A DNA stretch of 64,000 bases. Origin: Galeopsis tetrahit (lineage: Eukaryota > Streptophyta > Magnoliopsida > Lamiales > Lamiaceae). Within the stretch, counting starts at the first letter, position 1; each line of letters starts with the position of its first letter. This document shows positions 35,176 to 46,929 of the stretch, in pieces. The translations under genes were made by a program, and so were the position numbers. The stretch lies in contig OY776119.1 in assembly GCA_963675135.1 (NCBI GenBank), positions 41,787,198 through 41,851,197 on the forward strand, given 5' to 3'. The notes under the pieces are model-generated. The model had not been told where the DNA came from, did no database searches, and saw nothing but the letters and a program-made list of their open reading frames with translations.

Positions 35176-35180
35176 GCAAT

Positions 35181-35307
35181 TTTATTTTATTGTATTAATA
35201 TTGAGTTTTAATTTTTTTATTTTCTGTAGACAGTTAAAGCATCCTTTATTTTGAAATGGAGGGTCTATGCAAATTATGAAAAAAATTATATGAAAATGTT
35301 ACAGTAA
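35181..35307 (+). other. AT-rich stretch between LINE and Helitron
   Basis: 127 bp, T-rich then A-rich, with no recognisable feature. It ends in A, as expected 5' of a Helitron. Confidence 0.4.
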
Positions 35308-36308
35308 TCTATATATATAAAAGGAAGAAACTTTCCTCCATCTTCTGCCATGTGGCTCTCCTGCTTCTGCCATGTATCACTTCTATTCTTGCCATATGGC
35401 TTTTTATTTTTATGTGGCAATTAGGTGGATAATCTTGGTAGAATTTCAAAAGACTTTCATTTGCTGCTCCAAATTCCACCACATCTCTTACCCGCAAGCT
35501 GAGGGATCGCTCCTCCAAACTCCCTTTAGAGTTGAAGAGACTTTCGCCACCTGTCGTTTAGGCGCTAGATTTCTTCATTTACGTGCCTTTTCGTTTCACC
35601 ATTGAAGTAGCCCACTTCGAATGCCATTCCATTCTACCGTATTAACGGCCGCTGGAATTACAAATCTTCCATTCTTTTTAAGATCGGCCGCTGCCAGCGT
35701 CGCCACCATCCGCCGATGCCACCGCTTGCCACGCCGCCGCACACGAGCTGCACAGAGCCGCCGCCGCTGCTCCCGTCTCTCCCAACTCATTACTGAATTT
35801 TAATGACTAAATGATGCATTTTGCTTAATTTAGTCTTTTACCTTTCCAAAGTTGCCTTATTTTAGTCTTTTACGTTTCCAAAGTTGCCTCTAGAGAGTCC
35901 CGAAGGTTGGTAGGTTTGATTCTTAATCGACTTGTTAGAATTATGCAAAATTCTGATGATTGATTCCTTATCTTTTCATTTGGAGTGGGTTTTTTTACCA
36001 ATGAATGTGGTGCAAAATCGAGATAGATTGGGGAATATAGAGAGGAGAAGGGTAAGGTGCTATGCTATTGCACCTGCAAGATGTATGTCACTTAATTTTG
36101 TTGTGAGATACGCTGATGTCATCAATTCGGTTGTTCTTCAGGCAAGTTGTTAATAAACTCATTCATTTGTTTGATTGGTACATATGTCAAATAGACAATC
36201 ATGAGAATAAAAACGGACAATGTTCCTTTTCTTATCTCATTATTAGTGTGTGATAGACCTTCTTGCTCCCTTTTGTGCATATATGTGTGAATTATTTGTT
36301 GAAACAGG

Positions 36309-36600
36309 ACGACTTCTTGCGTCGAACGGATCGCACCCATTTGGAAGACATCTTCAAGTCACTATTTTGGTAAGAAATTGCCACCCCAAACATAAATCTC
36401 TCCAATACTATTTTTCACTCTTGCCTTTACATCTTCAACAGATTGCCTTGCATATTATGCCTAAAATGCACGAGGAATACGTGTATATCAGAGGAGATGT
36501 TGCTCAAAGACCCAAGAAGGCCACCAATTTCAGGCGTTTTTTAATTGATGTAAAGTGGGATGATTTTCTTGCAGTTTACATGTTTGATGAATGTATGTGG
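36309..36600 (+). other. Possible captured exons inside the Helitron
   Basis: A segment opens after GAAACAG (36307) and runs to TATTTTG/GTAAGAAA (about 36371), a good donor. A second opens after CTTCAACAG (36440) and reads IALHIMPKMHEEYVYIRG and FRRFLIDVKWDDFLAV. The 36250-36720 frame is open but spans these signals. I do not recognise the gene. The evidence is exon-like composition and paired splice signals only. Confidence 0.3.
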
Positions 36601-37618
36601 GGATTTTTTAGTATCCTAGAATCTTGCCAAGGCCATCGAAGTCGCTCACTTTCATTTTCAATTTACATATACGGAGTACATTTTTTCAGTTCTTCATTGA
36701 GAAAATGTTATGCCAGTTGAAAAGTGTCTTACACGTAAATAATAATACTTGGAAAATTTTGAATCGTTTAAGAGCTAGCTTTAGATGCCATTACAGGATT
36801 CCGTCATTAAGGGATCTGTACAAAAGTCTGCTTGATTGATTCAAGGATAGCCTTAAAAATTAAGGTTCTCAAGATCTTTCCACTTGGTTTCTTTCTTTTA
36901 GAATGTAATTATAATTGTATATATTTCCACTGAAGTTTGTGATATCTGATAAATATGTAACATTCATGATCTATTATGTGCTAAGCAATAGAACCAAATT
37001 AAAACTTTAATGTAATACAATTAAAAGGTTTAGTGAAGAAGAAATAAAATTAATGATATTTTTATACGTTAGAAAAATAAAAAAATATAGTAAGGATTGA
37101 TGCCTATTTTTTTCACACAGAATTCTTTTATAATGTTGATTCACAATACAGTAAAATAATGTTGTCAGTAAAACAATATATTAATGTTGATTCACACTAA
37201 AATAATTAATGTTGATTTCAAATCCATATCAACTCATATTTTTTAAGCACTTGTACTACTAAGAATATTTTTCAATTGTGCCTCACAGAGAACTCTTATT
37301 ATATGTTAATTTTTTTTTTTAATTGTGCCTATTTTTTTCAACCCTATTTTACTGAACTCTTATTATATGTTGTTGCTTGGAGAATTATAGTAAGGACAAT
37401 AAACTTGTACACACACTGTGCATGAAAAATGTTGCTAAGAAAGTTGATTCATCTTATGTTTTTTTCTAATACAATGTAATTTTTTATGTACTAAACATTG
37501 TCTATGGAAGTTATGGTCTTTTTTAGATTGTATGCGTTTCTTTCTTTAATTGGAATTATGATATATTGTTATTAAAAAAACAATGTGTACTTCAATGTTA
37601 AAGTTGAATTATAACAAG

Positions 37619-37646
37619 CCCGTGCATCGCACGGGTAAAAAACTAG
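37619..37646 (+). terminator. Helitron 3' hairpin and CTAG end
   Basis: The 7-bp stem CCCGTGC/GCACGGG with loop ATC (37619-37635) is followed by eight bases (last base before TAAAAAA) and CTAG at 37643-37646. This is the rolling-circle end signal of plant Helitrons. Confidence 0.9.
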
Positions 37647-37902
37647 TAATTTAAAATGATCGGTTGGAAGTTACGTGCACATGCAACCATTTGTCTTACT
37701 ATTTTTTGGGTTAAAAGTAATTTAGTTATGATTATGTTTTAAAATAAATTCATTGTTGTCATATCGTAAGTATAAATCAATTATTTATAGCACTTAATTA
37801 TCCTGATGATTGTTGTTAATTATATTAATTAGTACGTAGTATGTTTTAATCATTTTAATTTCTCTTATGAAAAAGAAATTGAAAAGGAAAAAGCTTTTCT
37901 AG

Positions 37903-38212
37903 AAAATATGCTTAGAAATTGCATATTGTGAAACTAAAACATATGTGAGTAAACCTAGAAATTAAGTAGTAAGAAAGAGATTTGTTGACAATTAAATCTT
38001 TTAGTTTGGAGAAACCTTTTTAATAATATGAAAAAATCCAAAATCCTTAGAATGAAATTCTAGATCCTTCTACAGAGAAAACCGCGTTGGGATTCGCTAG
38101 CTATGTAATGACGCGTCTATTCTTATCTGCACATTAAATCGACTTATTCGCATTAATACAAATAATCCTCAATTAGAGCCGCGTATTTAATAATAGAAGC
38201 GCACATTTATAC
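37903..38212 (+). repeat. Direct repeat R1
   Basis: About 310 bp, similar (by eye about 85%) to R2 at 45616-45949 in the same direction. It includes ATGACGCGTCTATTCTTATCTG and AAATCGACTTAT-like stretches. R1 and R2 flank the EMF1-like pseudogene. Their nature is unknown, with no clear terminal repeats. Confidence 0.75.
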
Positions 38213-38301
38213 GGCTTATTATTTTTTAATAATATGGCTTGTGGAGTGTTGGCAATATTTAACAGGCAACATATGTTAAACAGATGTTGGTGATAAAGCA
38301 G

Positions 38302-38356
38302 GAAATTCGTCGTTACTTGTGAAGCTAATCAATTACGGATTGCAGAGAGGCTACAG
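38302..38356 (+). pseudogene. Possible upstream exon of the EMF1-like gene
   Basis: A 55-base segment lies between AAAGCAG and CTACAG/GTAAAA, followed by a 74-base AT-rich intron-like stretch ending TCTATTGCAG. One frame is open, but it does not join in phase with the next exon, so the call is weak. Confidence 0.35.
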
Positions 38357-39361
38357 GTAAAAAATTGAGAATTTCATTAGTTATTTCTCTAGTCAAGATG
38401 ATGAATCTGTTTTCTTTGCATCTATTGCAGATGTTTCTGATATAGTATGTGCTGCTGTGCGCCCTTCGTGCATTGTTGACAATCCAGAACTGGGAAACGA
38501 TAGTGTGCCACCCAAGAGAAAACCGAAGTTGCGTTCTATTGCTGATATAATGGGGATAGAAAGGAATCCAGTTGCTGAAATGGATGTGCCTGCTGAAGCT
38601 GCAAGTTCTGAGAGGAAACGAAAGACCGATCTTGGAAAAGATGGAGGGTCTTCAAGGGGGACTTGTCGAAAGTCTGCAGCTAAGAGAATTAAGGGCCTAA
38701 ATATTGATGGAGGGAAAAGTTGTGGGAGAGTTGATATTTTTTACTCTGGATCCGAATTTTTGTGCGAAGTCCGAGCACAAAAAAATTAAAGCTCTTAAAA
38801 ACAGCGAAAAGATGAAGCAGAAGATCCATAAAGAGGATAAAACAGCCCCAATGAGGAAGTCTATACATGTAAATGGTGTGTCCTCTTCAAATGCAAAGAA
38901 ACATGGTGTTCCTGTTGTGATTAATTTTGGTAAGTCGGGGCGTAGTCCTTCCACAACAGAGGAAACGGGAGCGTTGATCAATCTTTCCAAGAGTAAGATG
39001 CCTGAAGTTAGAGATTGCAATATAAGTGGAAAAGCTGCATTGGACCTCAACACCGTTTAACGCACGGCATACGTGAATTCCTGATCTCAATGAGGAACCT
39101 CGAGAAGGAAACTGATGTGACATTATGGTGCATGATCTGAAAGGAACATCTACTGATTGAGACCAAAGTAAAGGCTAATCACTTCCTTCTAGGATCAGGA
39201 TCAGAAAAGTATATACTAGTGATATAGGTCATCATCTGATCAGATCCCTCCAAGATCTGATCTGATATTAATACCCTCATCCAGGGACAGATTGAGAAAT
39301 GGCCTTGGTTAATAAGAAGAAATAACGAATCTTGGTGTGTCAGAATATCTCTGAGCGTCCC

Positions 39362-40472
39362 TGTAACACCCCATAATTTTATCATGTATTATAAAATGCA
39401 TAAGATATATTTTAAAACATTATTAGTGCTACAGTATTACTCTTGAAACATTATTTAATTAATTGAGAGGGTTTAAATAAAATATTCACTATATATAATT
39501 ATATATTAATGAGTTGTTGTTTTTTTTATAAATGTAAACGTATGTATATATAGTGTAAATATATGAATACGAGTAGAATTATTTGTGGATATTAATATGT
39601 ATTTTCTTTAATTGTTATAAAATTATATATATATATACGTGTCTCGTGAATATTGTTTATGTTTGCTAATTAAGAATATACAAGATATGCTTTCTAATTT
39701 TAAACTTTGAATAATTGAAATTAAATTATATTATAATATATTGAAACAAACTAAATATATTTACTGTTATCTACAAGTTAAAATTCAACTATTTAAGGGC
39801 ATCCTATCTTTGCTTGGAGATAAACTATAAACATTTTTATTGAATCGATATTTTCATATGTATCTAAATCTTTATCCCAAAATTTCTCAACTGAAATTCT
39901 ATTATATTTTCTTTATACGTGACTTCTATAAATCAAATTACATGAATATTTTCTCCTAGTAAAAATTAGGGTTTCTCTTCAACCAAAAAGGGCGCGGTAC
40001 TCTCTTTATTCTCAATTCTCTTTTCTTTTATCTTTTTCTGTTTATCAGCATGGTATGCTAAATATGATTTAGATTACTCAAATTAATTTAAATCTTAAAA
40101 CTCTGAATCTGTAGAGAATATTATGCTAAATCCTTTTATTTTAAAGACCAAAATATTTGTTTGTAATAGTTTTTAATATATATTTCTTGTCCAAATTATT
40201 GTCGACGATCGATCGTATATAGTTTCTTTATCAGGTTGCTTTTAATAATTTTAAATTACTAGTTTTTGTTAAATATGTAAGATCTGTAAGCTTTTAAACT
40301 CTAATAATTCTATTCCGTCAAAAGTTAGTTTTACATTCCATTGATTTTGATCATAATTTAAAAACGTTAATTTAGACTTTAATTAGATTAAATTTTATAT
40401 ATAATTATAATGTCAGGTTGTGTAATCGCCGACTAATGGGATAGGAGAAACATATATACAATACAATTTAGT

Positions 40473-40510
<38 letters not shown>

Positions 40511-41766
40511 TAGATTAAATCTGATGGAAATGGACGAGTTTATTTAATTAATTTGTAATAAAGAAAAGTTTTGAGTAAGAGTATATGAGTGATGGTCTGT
40601 ACCGTGAGCTTTATGAGTTTTGATTGATATTTTTCATCATTTTAATGTTAAGATTTATAAGAAGGTTTAATTTTATATTTAATGCTAGGTGCCAATAATT
40701 GTGACAAGAAGGTAGCGTCGTTTGCATCCATTTGATTCACTACCTTTCATTTTGAGGTGGAGATTTCTATCTTGATTTGTTTGTCATTATTAAATGCGAT
40801 ATGTGATTATTTTGATATTCATGTTAAATATGATTTGTAACTTCAATTAAATGCGATATGTGATTATTTCGATATTCATGTGAAATTATGATTTCTAACT
40901 TCAATTAAATGTCATATGTGATTATTTTGATGTTTATGTGAAATTATTTTGATGTTTACGGAAAATTATTTTGATGTTCATGAAAGATAAACGAGGATAG
41001 GTCATTTGACCTTTATAAACGAGGATAGGTCTTCTGACCTTTATAAACGAGGATAGGTCATCTGACCTTTATAAACGAGGATAGGTCATCTGACCTTTAT
41101 AAACGAGGATAGGTCTTCTGACCTTTATAAACGAGGATAGGTCATCTGACCTTTATAAACGAGGATAGGTCTTCTGACCTTTATAAACGAGGTGATGGTA
41201 TTGAACTATTACATATTGAGGTATACATGTTTAATGTGATTTATTGAATTGATGATATTACGAATGTTAACGTGAATTGATGATTAATTGCTTATTGTAT
41301 TTAGTTTTGACAAACTTGTCCCCACTGAGCTGTGGTTTGCTCACCCCTTATTTAACATTTTCAGATTAAGGAGCTGGTGGCGAGGAGGGGCGGTGGATGA
41401 CAAAACGATTATCACTTTATAAAATTTATTTGGACTAGTTTACTTATTTATTTATAAAACTTTCTTACGAGATAGTAGAGATTGATATGATTTTTATTTT
41501 AAACCCTTATTTCATTTTGAAAGTTAATCCATGTACTTTTTAATTTATTAAATTTTGAGATGGTTTAAATTTTTAAACAAAGTCACGACTCTTTATTAAA
41601 CTTTCCAAAATTTTCATTATTTTATTATTTACTTCCGCTGCAAATATTTTTATAAAATAGTAATAAATCTGATTTACATCAATATTTCAAAGTCTCTTTA
41701 AAAGATATTATAAAGATATTATTTAATTGGTGTTTTCATCTAGGCCCCTAAAATTGGGATGTGACA
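39362..41766 (+). repeat. LARD-like 5' LTR
   Basis: About 2405 bp, AT-rich. It has an (AT)n run at 40478-40506 and seven 28-bp tandem units at 40989-41184. No ORF of note. Confidence 0.93.
40989..41184 (+). repeat. Seven 28-bp palindrome-bearing tandem units (5' LTR)
   Basis: The unit starts AAACGAGGAT and holds AGGTCATCTGACCT or AGGTCTTCTGACCT, a 5-6 bp inverted repeat around a short loop. The order of variants is ATTTG, TTCTG, ATCTG, ATCTG, TTCTG, ATCTG, TTCTG. A partial eighth unit (AAACGAGG) follows. The 3' LTR has the same order. Confidence 0.95.
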
Positions 41767-42164
41767 GAGTGGTATCAGAGCAGGTCTACGTTCTTGTAGA
41801 CTTGTTAAAATAAATAAATTAAGAGTCAATTTTTTTTAGTAAAGGTCGTCCATCACTGTCTCTCGCTTCAGCTCAAAGAGGTACATGATTTATATATGTT
41901 TAATAATTGTATAATGTGATTACAAATTTTTATGACAAAATATGAGAAATGTGGAATGACTCTTATTGTGTTGCATAATTGAAAATTTAATGAGAAATAT
42001 TTGTTTGCATTGTTAATGGTTCACTTAGCTATTATGAAGACATAATTGGCTATTACATTTGGATGCTGGAATTATAGTTGATTTTATTAAAATTTTATTG
42101 TGACATTATATTCACTAAATTCGAGGGTAATTTCGAGGACGAAATTTTTATTAGGAGGAGAGGA
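41767..42164 (+). other. LARD-like internal region: PBS and PPT only
   Basis: The PBS TGGTATCAGAGC (initiator Met tRNA) is at 41770-41781. The purine tract AGGAGGAGAGGA is at 42153-42164, just before the 3' LTR. The 370 bp between have no ORF. The element keeps only what is needed in cis. Confidence 0.9.
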
Positions 42165-43278
42165 TGTAACACCCCATAATTTTATCATGTATTATAAAAT
42201 GCATAAGATATATTTTAAAACATTATTAGTGCTACAGTATTACTCTTGAAACATTATTTAATTAATTGAGAGGGTTTAAATAAAATATTCACTATATATA
42301 ATTATATATTAATGAGTTGTTGTTTTTTTTATAAATGTAAACGTATGTATATATAGTGTAAATATATGAATACGAGTAGAATTATTTGTGGATATTAATA
42401 TGTATTTTCTTTAATTGTTATAAAATTATATATATATATACGTGTCTCGTGAATATTGTTTATGTTTGCTAATTAAGAATATACAAGATATGCTTTCTAA
42501 TTTTAAACTTTGAATAATTGAAATTAAATTATATTATAATATATTGAAACAAACTAAATATATTTACTGTTATCTACAAGTTAAAATTCCACTATTTAAG
42601 GGCATCCTATCTTTGCTTGGAGATAAACTATAAACATTTTTATTGAATCGATATTTTCATATGTATCTAAATCTTTATCCCAAAATTTCTCAACTGAAAT
42701 TCTATTATATTTTCTTTATACGTGACTTCTATAAATCAAATTACATGAATATTTTCTCCTAGTAAAATTAGGGTTTCTCTTCAACCAAAAAGGGCGCGGT
42801 ACTCTCTTTATTCTCAATTCTCTATCTTTTCTTTTATCTTTTTCTGTTTATCAGCATGGTATGCTAAATATGATTTAGATTACTCAAATTAATTTAAATC
42901 TTAAAACTCTGAATCTGTAGAGAATATTATGCTAAATCCTTTTATTTTAAAGACCAAAATATTTGTTTGTAATAGTTTTTAATATATATTTCTTGTCCAA
43001 ATTATTGTCGACGATCGATCGTATATAGTTTCTTTATCAGGTTGCTTTTAATAATTTTAAATTACTAGTTTTTGTTAAATATGTAAGATCTGTAAGCTTT
43101 TAAACTCTAATAATTCTATTCCGTCAAAAGTTAGTTTTACATTCCATTGATTTTGATCATAATTTAAAAACGTTAATTTAGACTTTAATTAGATTAAATT
43201 TTATATATAATTATAATGTCAGGTTGTGTAATCGCCGACTAATGGGATAGGAGAAACATATATACAATACAATTTAGT

Positions 43279-43316
<38 letters not shown>

Positions 43317-44572
43317 TAGATTAAATCTGATGGAAATGGACGAGTTTATTTAATTAATTTGTAATAAAGAAAAGTTTTGAGTAAGAGTATATGAGTGATG
43401 GTCTGTACCGTGAGCTTTATGAGTTTTGATTGATATTTTTCATCATTTTAATGTTAAGATTTATAAGAAGGTTTAATTTTATATTTAATGCTAGGTGCCA
43501 ATAATTGTGACAAGAAGGTAGCGTCGTTTGCATCCATTTGATTCACTACCTTTCATTTTGAGGTGGAGATTTCTATCTTGATTTGTTTGTCATTATTAAA
43601 TGCGATATGTGATTATTTTGATATTCATGTTAAATATGATTTGTAACTTCAATTAAATGCGATATGTGATTATTTCGATATTCATGTGAAATTATGATTT
43701 CTAACTTCAATTAAATGTCATATGTGATTATTTTGATGTTTATGTGAAATTATTTTGATGTTTACGGAAAATTATTTTGATGTTCATGAAAGATAAACGA
43801 GGATAGGTCATTTGACCTTTATAAACGAGGATAGGTCTTCTGACCTTTATAAACGAGGATAGGTCATCTGACCTTTATAAACGAGGATAGGTCATCTGAC
43901 CTTTATAAACGAGGATAGGTCTTCTGACCTTTATAAACGAGGATAGGTCATCTGACCTTTATAAACGAGGATAGGTCTTCTGACCTTTATAAACGAGGTG
44001 ATGGTATTGAACTATTACATATTGAGGTATACATGTTTAATGTGATTTATTGAATTGATGATATTACGAATGTTAACGTGAATTGATGATTAATTGCTTA
44101 TTGTATTTAGTTTTGACAAACTTGTCCCCACTGAGCTGTGGTTTGCTCACCCCTTATTTAACATTTTCAGATTAAGGAGCTGGTGGCGAGGAGGGGCGGT
44201 GGATGACAAAACGATTATCACTTTATAAAATTTATTTGGACTAGTTTACTTATTTATTTATAAAACTTTCTTACGAGATAGTAGAGATTGATATGATTTT
44301 TATTTTAAACCCTTATTTCATTTTGAAAGTTAATCCATGTACTTTTTAATTTATTAAATTTTGAGATGGTTTAAATTTTTAAACAAAGTCACGACTCTTT
44401 ATTAAACTTTCCAAAATTTTCATTATTTTATTAATTACTTCCGCTGCAAATATTTTTATAAAATAGTAATAAATCTGATTTACATCAATATTTCAAAGTC
44501 TCTTTAAAAGATATTATAAAGATATTATTTAATTGGTGTTTTCATCTAGGCCCCTAAAATTGGGATGTGACA
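42165..44572 (+). repeat. LARD-like 3' LTR
   Basis: 2408 bp and nearly identical to 39362-41766. It has the (AT)n run at 43284-43312 and seven 28-bp units at 43795-43990 in the same variant order. Confidence 0.93.
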
Positions 44573-45510
44573 GTCCCTGCAAACGTAGGCGCATTATCTG
44601 AATAATTAGTTATGTGGTAGGATTGTATAGTGACGTGGCATTGCTTGTAACAAACTCTAGAGGCAAATTTACTTCCCTACCCTTCAAGAACAAGGTATAA
44701 AAGCATTCCCTTTTCATTTTAAAAGAGGTTAAGTTACATTTTCATTACTATTCACTCTAAATACAAAACACTCTTATTTTCTCCATCTTCTTCATCGAGC
44801 TCGACTGACTTGAGCGACGGAGGACCGTCGCCGGACATCCCTCTTGCCCGGTTTTGCGTGCAAGTCTTCATACTCACTGGGGCGTGCACTATCATCAAAT
44901 ATTCAAGGATTTACCAAGGACTTATTTAGGTATTTCTTGTTTTAATCTCTTTTTGATTGTGTTCTTTATCATTCACTCTTGTGAATTCGATAAGGTCGCA
45001 TCAGAAACCATTTAGCTCTTCCTGAGAAGAGTCTGCCTCTGCACAATACGGGTGGCATCTCTACGTCCCGTGGGTCTTTGAATCCTTACTCATCGAAGGA
45101 TGCGATTCAAGCTATGCAGTTGTTGTCCTTGATAGACCCGCGCGTTGCAGTGCACTCTTCGCAGTAGCAACCACCACCCGAAGAAGCAAAGCTTTCAAAA
45201 TGGAAAGCTGTTTTCTCAAGATAGACATTCTGCAGGCTCGAAGAAAGCTTCGTGCAGTTATAGTGGTAATCAATCTTCCTTAATCCCTCCCTGCTTTACT
45301 TAACAACATTTAAATGGATTCTGAAAAGTTTCCCTTTTAGAAGCTCAACTAGTGCAGGAGGTTGGGAGCTCAACAAGTGATTCAGAATTTGGCGTTTGCA
45401 CTCTCAACCATAACCCAGCTGACTTCAGCATCCCTGATGCACGAAACGAGTTCACTATAAGCGCCAAAGACATTAAGTTCAGCAAGCGCAATGTTAGCAG
45501 TTCTAAAGAT

Positions 45511-46038
45511 AAATCAATAGTGCTGAATATTGAGGCCAAGAAGAGAAGACAAAGAATGAGAAGCTGAGGGTTATAATGATCTTTTTTTTTTTGGTTTTTG
45601 AATTAGGTCACATAAAAAATATGCTTTGAATTTGCATAATGTGAACCAAAAACATATGTGAGTAAACCTAGAAATTAAGTAGTAAGAAAGAGATTTGTTG
45701 ACAATTAACTCTTTTAATTTTGAGAAACCATTTTACAAATATTAAATTTTTCAAAATCCTTAGAATGAAATTCGAGATCCTTCTACGGAGAAAAGTGCGT
45801 GAATTGACCTTAAAATAAATTATAACGTTTGGATTCGCTACTTAATGACGCGTCTATTCTTATCTGAACATTAAATCGACTTATCCACATTAATACAAAT
45901 AATCCTCAATTGGCGCCGCGTATTTAATAATAGACGCGTACATTTATATTGACGCCAAATCAAGAGTGCTGAATATTGATGCCAAGGGAAGACAAAGAAT
46001 GAGAAGCTGAGGGTTATATTGAGCTTTTTTTTTGTTTT
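45511..46038 (+). repeat. Duplicated EMF1-like 3' end around repeat R2
   Basis: The last about 75 bases of the EMF1-like coding region with the following T run (45511-45590) recur at 45957-46038, starting AAATCAAGAGTGCTG. Between them lies R2 (45616-45949), the partner of R1. R2 has an extra 25-30 bases near 45800 that R1 lacks. Confidence 0.8.
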
Positions 46039-46486
46039 TGTTATGGTAACTTAACTTGATGTATTAATTTGGATTTCACCATACTTTCAGGCAATAAGAT
46101 AAATATATGTTTCTAGAGGTTCTAATGTCAGTTGTGTTTTATACATAATGAGATATAGTATGACTTTTGCCCGCAGGATGCATGTTAAATATTATGTATA
46201 AAATCGCACATGTATTGCACGATATATAAAAGTGTATTTATTCGTGACTTATGAACCTACTCGAATTTGTTTTGAAGCATTGTATGGTCTAAATATAAAA
46301 GTCGATTTAATGAGTAAAATAAATGGGAATTAATTAAGACCTTCAATTTATTTATCTATATTATTAGGTCAGGTTCAATTTAATAAATCCACCATGAGAC
46401 CTTCTTGAGAAAAGTGAAATAAATTAATGATAGTGATCATTCATCTTAAAATAATTTTTTTTCAAATAAAAATTAATGTTACACAG
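46039..46486 (+). other. AT-rich DNA, no feature seen
   Basis: About 450 bp of low-GC DNA with no coding potential, repeat or element end recognised. Confidence 0.4.
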
Positions 46487-46581
46487 GGGGATTGGGATTA
46501 GAATTGACTTCTGTATTCAACGGCGAATCGGGCAGATCAATAACAGTGGATGACGGAGTCAGACTCGCTTTCCGCCATGTC
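46487..46581 (+). pseudogene. Unidentified exon-like fragment
   Basis: 95 bases lie between TTACACAG and C/GTAAGTCGC, a strong donor. One frame reads LELTSVFNGESGRSITVDDG and stays open. No gene recognised. It may be an isolated exon remnant of the neighbouring host gene or copia leader sequence. Confidence 0.3.
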
Positions 46582-46842
46582 GTAAGTCGCTTTCACCATC
46601 ATTTCGTTAATTGCTTGCATAACTATATATGCACCCACTTTAGGCACGAAGGGTACCCCTCTTGCCAGTTGTCACACCCAATAAAATAAATAGAAATGTC
46701 ACCTATCTTTATGTGTAATTGTGTAGTGTGGGGTTCGCAATTGGAATTCCCACACCCTCTTAAATGTGTGCCATAATGTGCAGATCTTTTTTGATACCCG
46801 AAGATTATTTTATGGCACTCTATTAAAAAATATGTGCGACCA
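46582..46842 (+). other. Unassigned DNA before the copia gag
   Basis: About 260 bp. Probably part of copia X-2 (leader or gag start), since gag homology begins near 46843, but no LTR end was found. Confidence 0.3.
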
Positions 46843-46929
46843 ATTATCATCCATGAGATGGTTTCTTCGCCGTCTTGGTCCTGAATTTCATGGTTTCTCT
46901 ACATCTCAAATCAATATTTCTCACTACAA

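Larger units (their letters stand above)
31396..35180 (+). mobile_element. Decayed L1-type LINE
   Basis: This non-LTR retrotransposon has ORF1 (31468-33187) and ORF2 (about 33440-35175) on the plus strand, both full of stops and shifts. It starts where the copia X fragment ends and is cut inside RT. No poly(A) tail or target duplication could be assigned. Confidence 0.8.
35308..37646 (+). mobile_element. Helitron, non-autonomous, both ends present (2339 bp)
   Basis: The 5' end is TCTATATATATAAAAGG. The 3' end is a GC-rich hairpin followed by CTAG. The element sits between A (35307) and T (37647), as Helitrons do, without target duplication. No Rep/helicase ORF is recognised, so it depends on other copies. 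The interior from 35590 to 36840 is less AT-rich and contains intron/exon-like signals, perhaps captured gene pieces. Confidence 0.85.
39362..44572 (+). mobile_element. Young LARD-like non-autonomous LTR element (5.2 kb)
   Basis: Two LTRs of about 2.4 kb (39362-41766, 42165-44572) enclose only 398 bp. Target copies GTCCC are at 39357-39361 and 44573-44577. LTR ends are TGTAACACCCC and GGGATGTGACA. The phrase TTTCGAGGACGAAATTTT before the 3' LTR is typical of Ty3/gypsy chromovirus elements, so gag-pol would come from such a partner. By eye the LTRs differ by about two substitutions and two small indels over 2.4 kb, so insertion is recent. There is no coding capacity. Confidence 0.92.
39108..45008 (+). 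mobile_element. Solo LTR in the EMF1-like exon (TSD GAAAC), split
   Basis: The LTR spans 39113-39361 and 44578-45003, about 675 bp once the nested element is removed. Ends are TGATGTGAC and GTCGCATCA, inverted at 8 of 9 bases, with five-base target copies GAAAC at 39108-39112 and 45004-45008. A TATA-like TATAAAAG is at 44696-44703. No internal region remains, so it is a product of LTR-LTR recombination. Removing it with one GAAAC restores the exon's reading phase, which confirms the limits. Confidence 0.88.
38431..45567 (+). pseudogene. EMF1: EMF1-like gene, broken and split by nested insertions
   Basis: Host gene remnant. The exon from 38431 reads RKPKLRSIADIMG and Lys/Arg-rich nuclear-type sequence. 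It shifts frame near 38720-38790 and again near 39060, then reads IPDLNEEP (a DLNxxP, EAR-type repression motif). It is cut at 39112 by a solo LTR and continues in the same frame at 45009 with KSLPLHNTGG and KDAIQAMQLLSLIDP, then TAG near 45165. An intron (45266-45340, GTAATC...TTTTAG) leads to a last exon 45341-45567 with CTLNHNPADFSIPDA and TGA. The AMQLLSL and NPADFSIP motifs recall EMBRYONIC FLOWER 1, a plant-specific Polycomb repressor. This is from family memory and not searched. At least three disabling changes plus the insertions make it non-functional. Confidence 0.55.

Noticed and set aside
35596..35803. Short overlapping frames on both strands in the Helitron left part
   Set aside because: GC-rich, Arg-rich and Ala-rich translations on both strands with no homology recognised, likely composition effects.
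40478..40506. (AT)n run as a possible origin or regulatory site, also 43284-43312
   Set aside because: Simple microsatellite inside each LARD-like LTR. No further evidence.
40989..41184. Regular 28-bp repeats that could be mistaken for a CRISPR array
   Set aside because: Units are directly adjacent with no spacers, occur in both LTRs of a plant retrotransposon, and have no cas genes.
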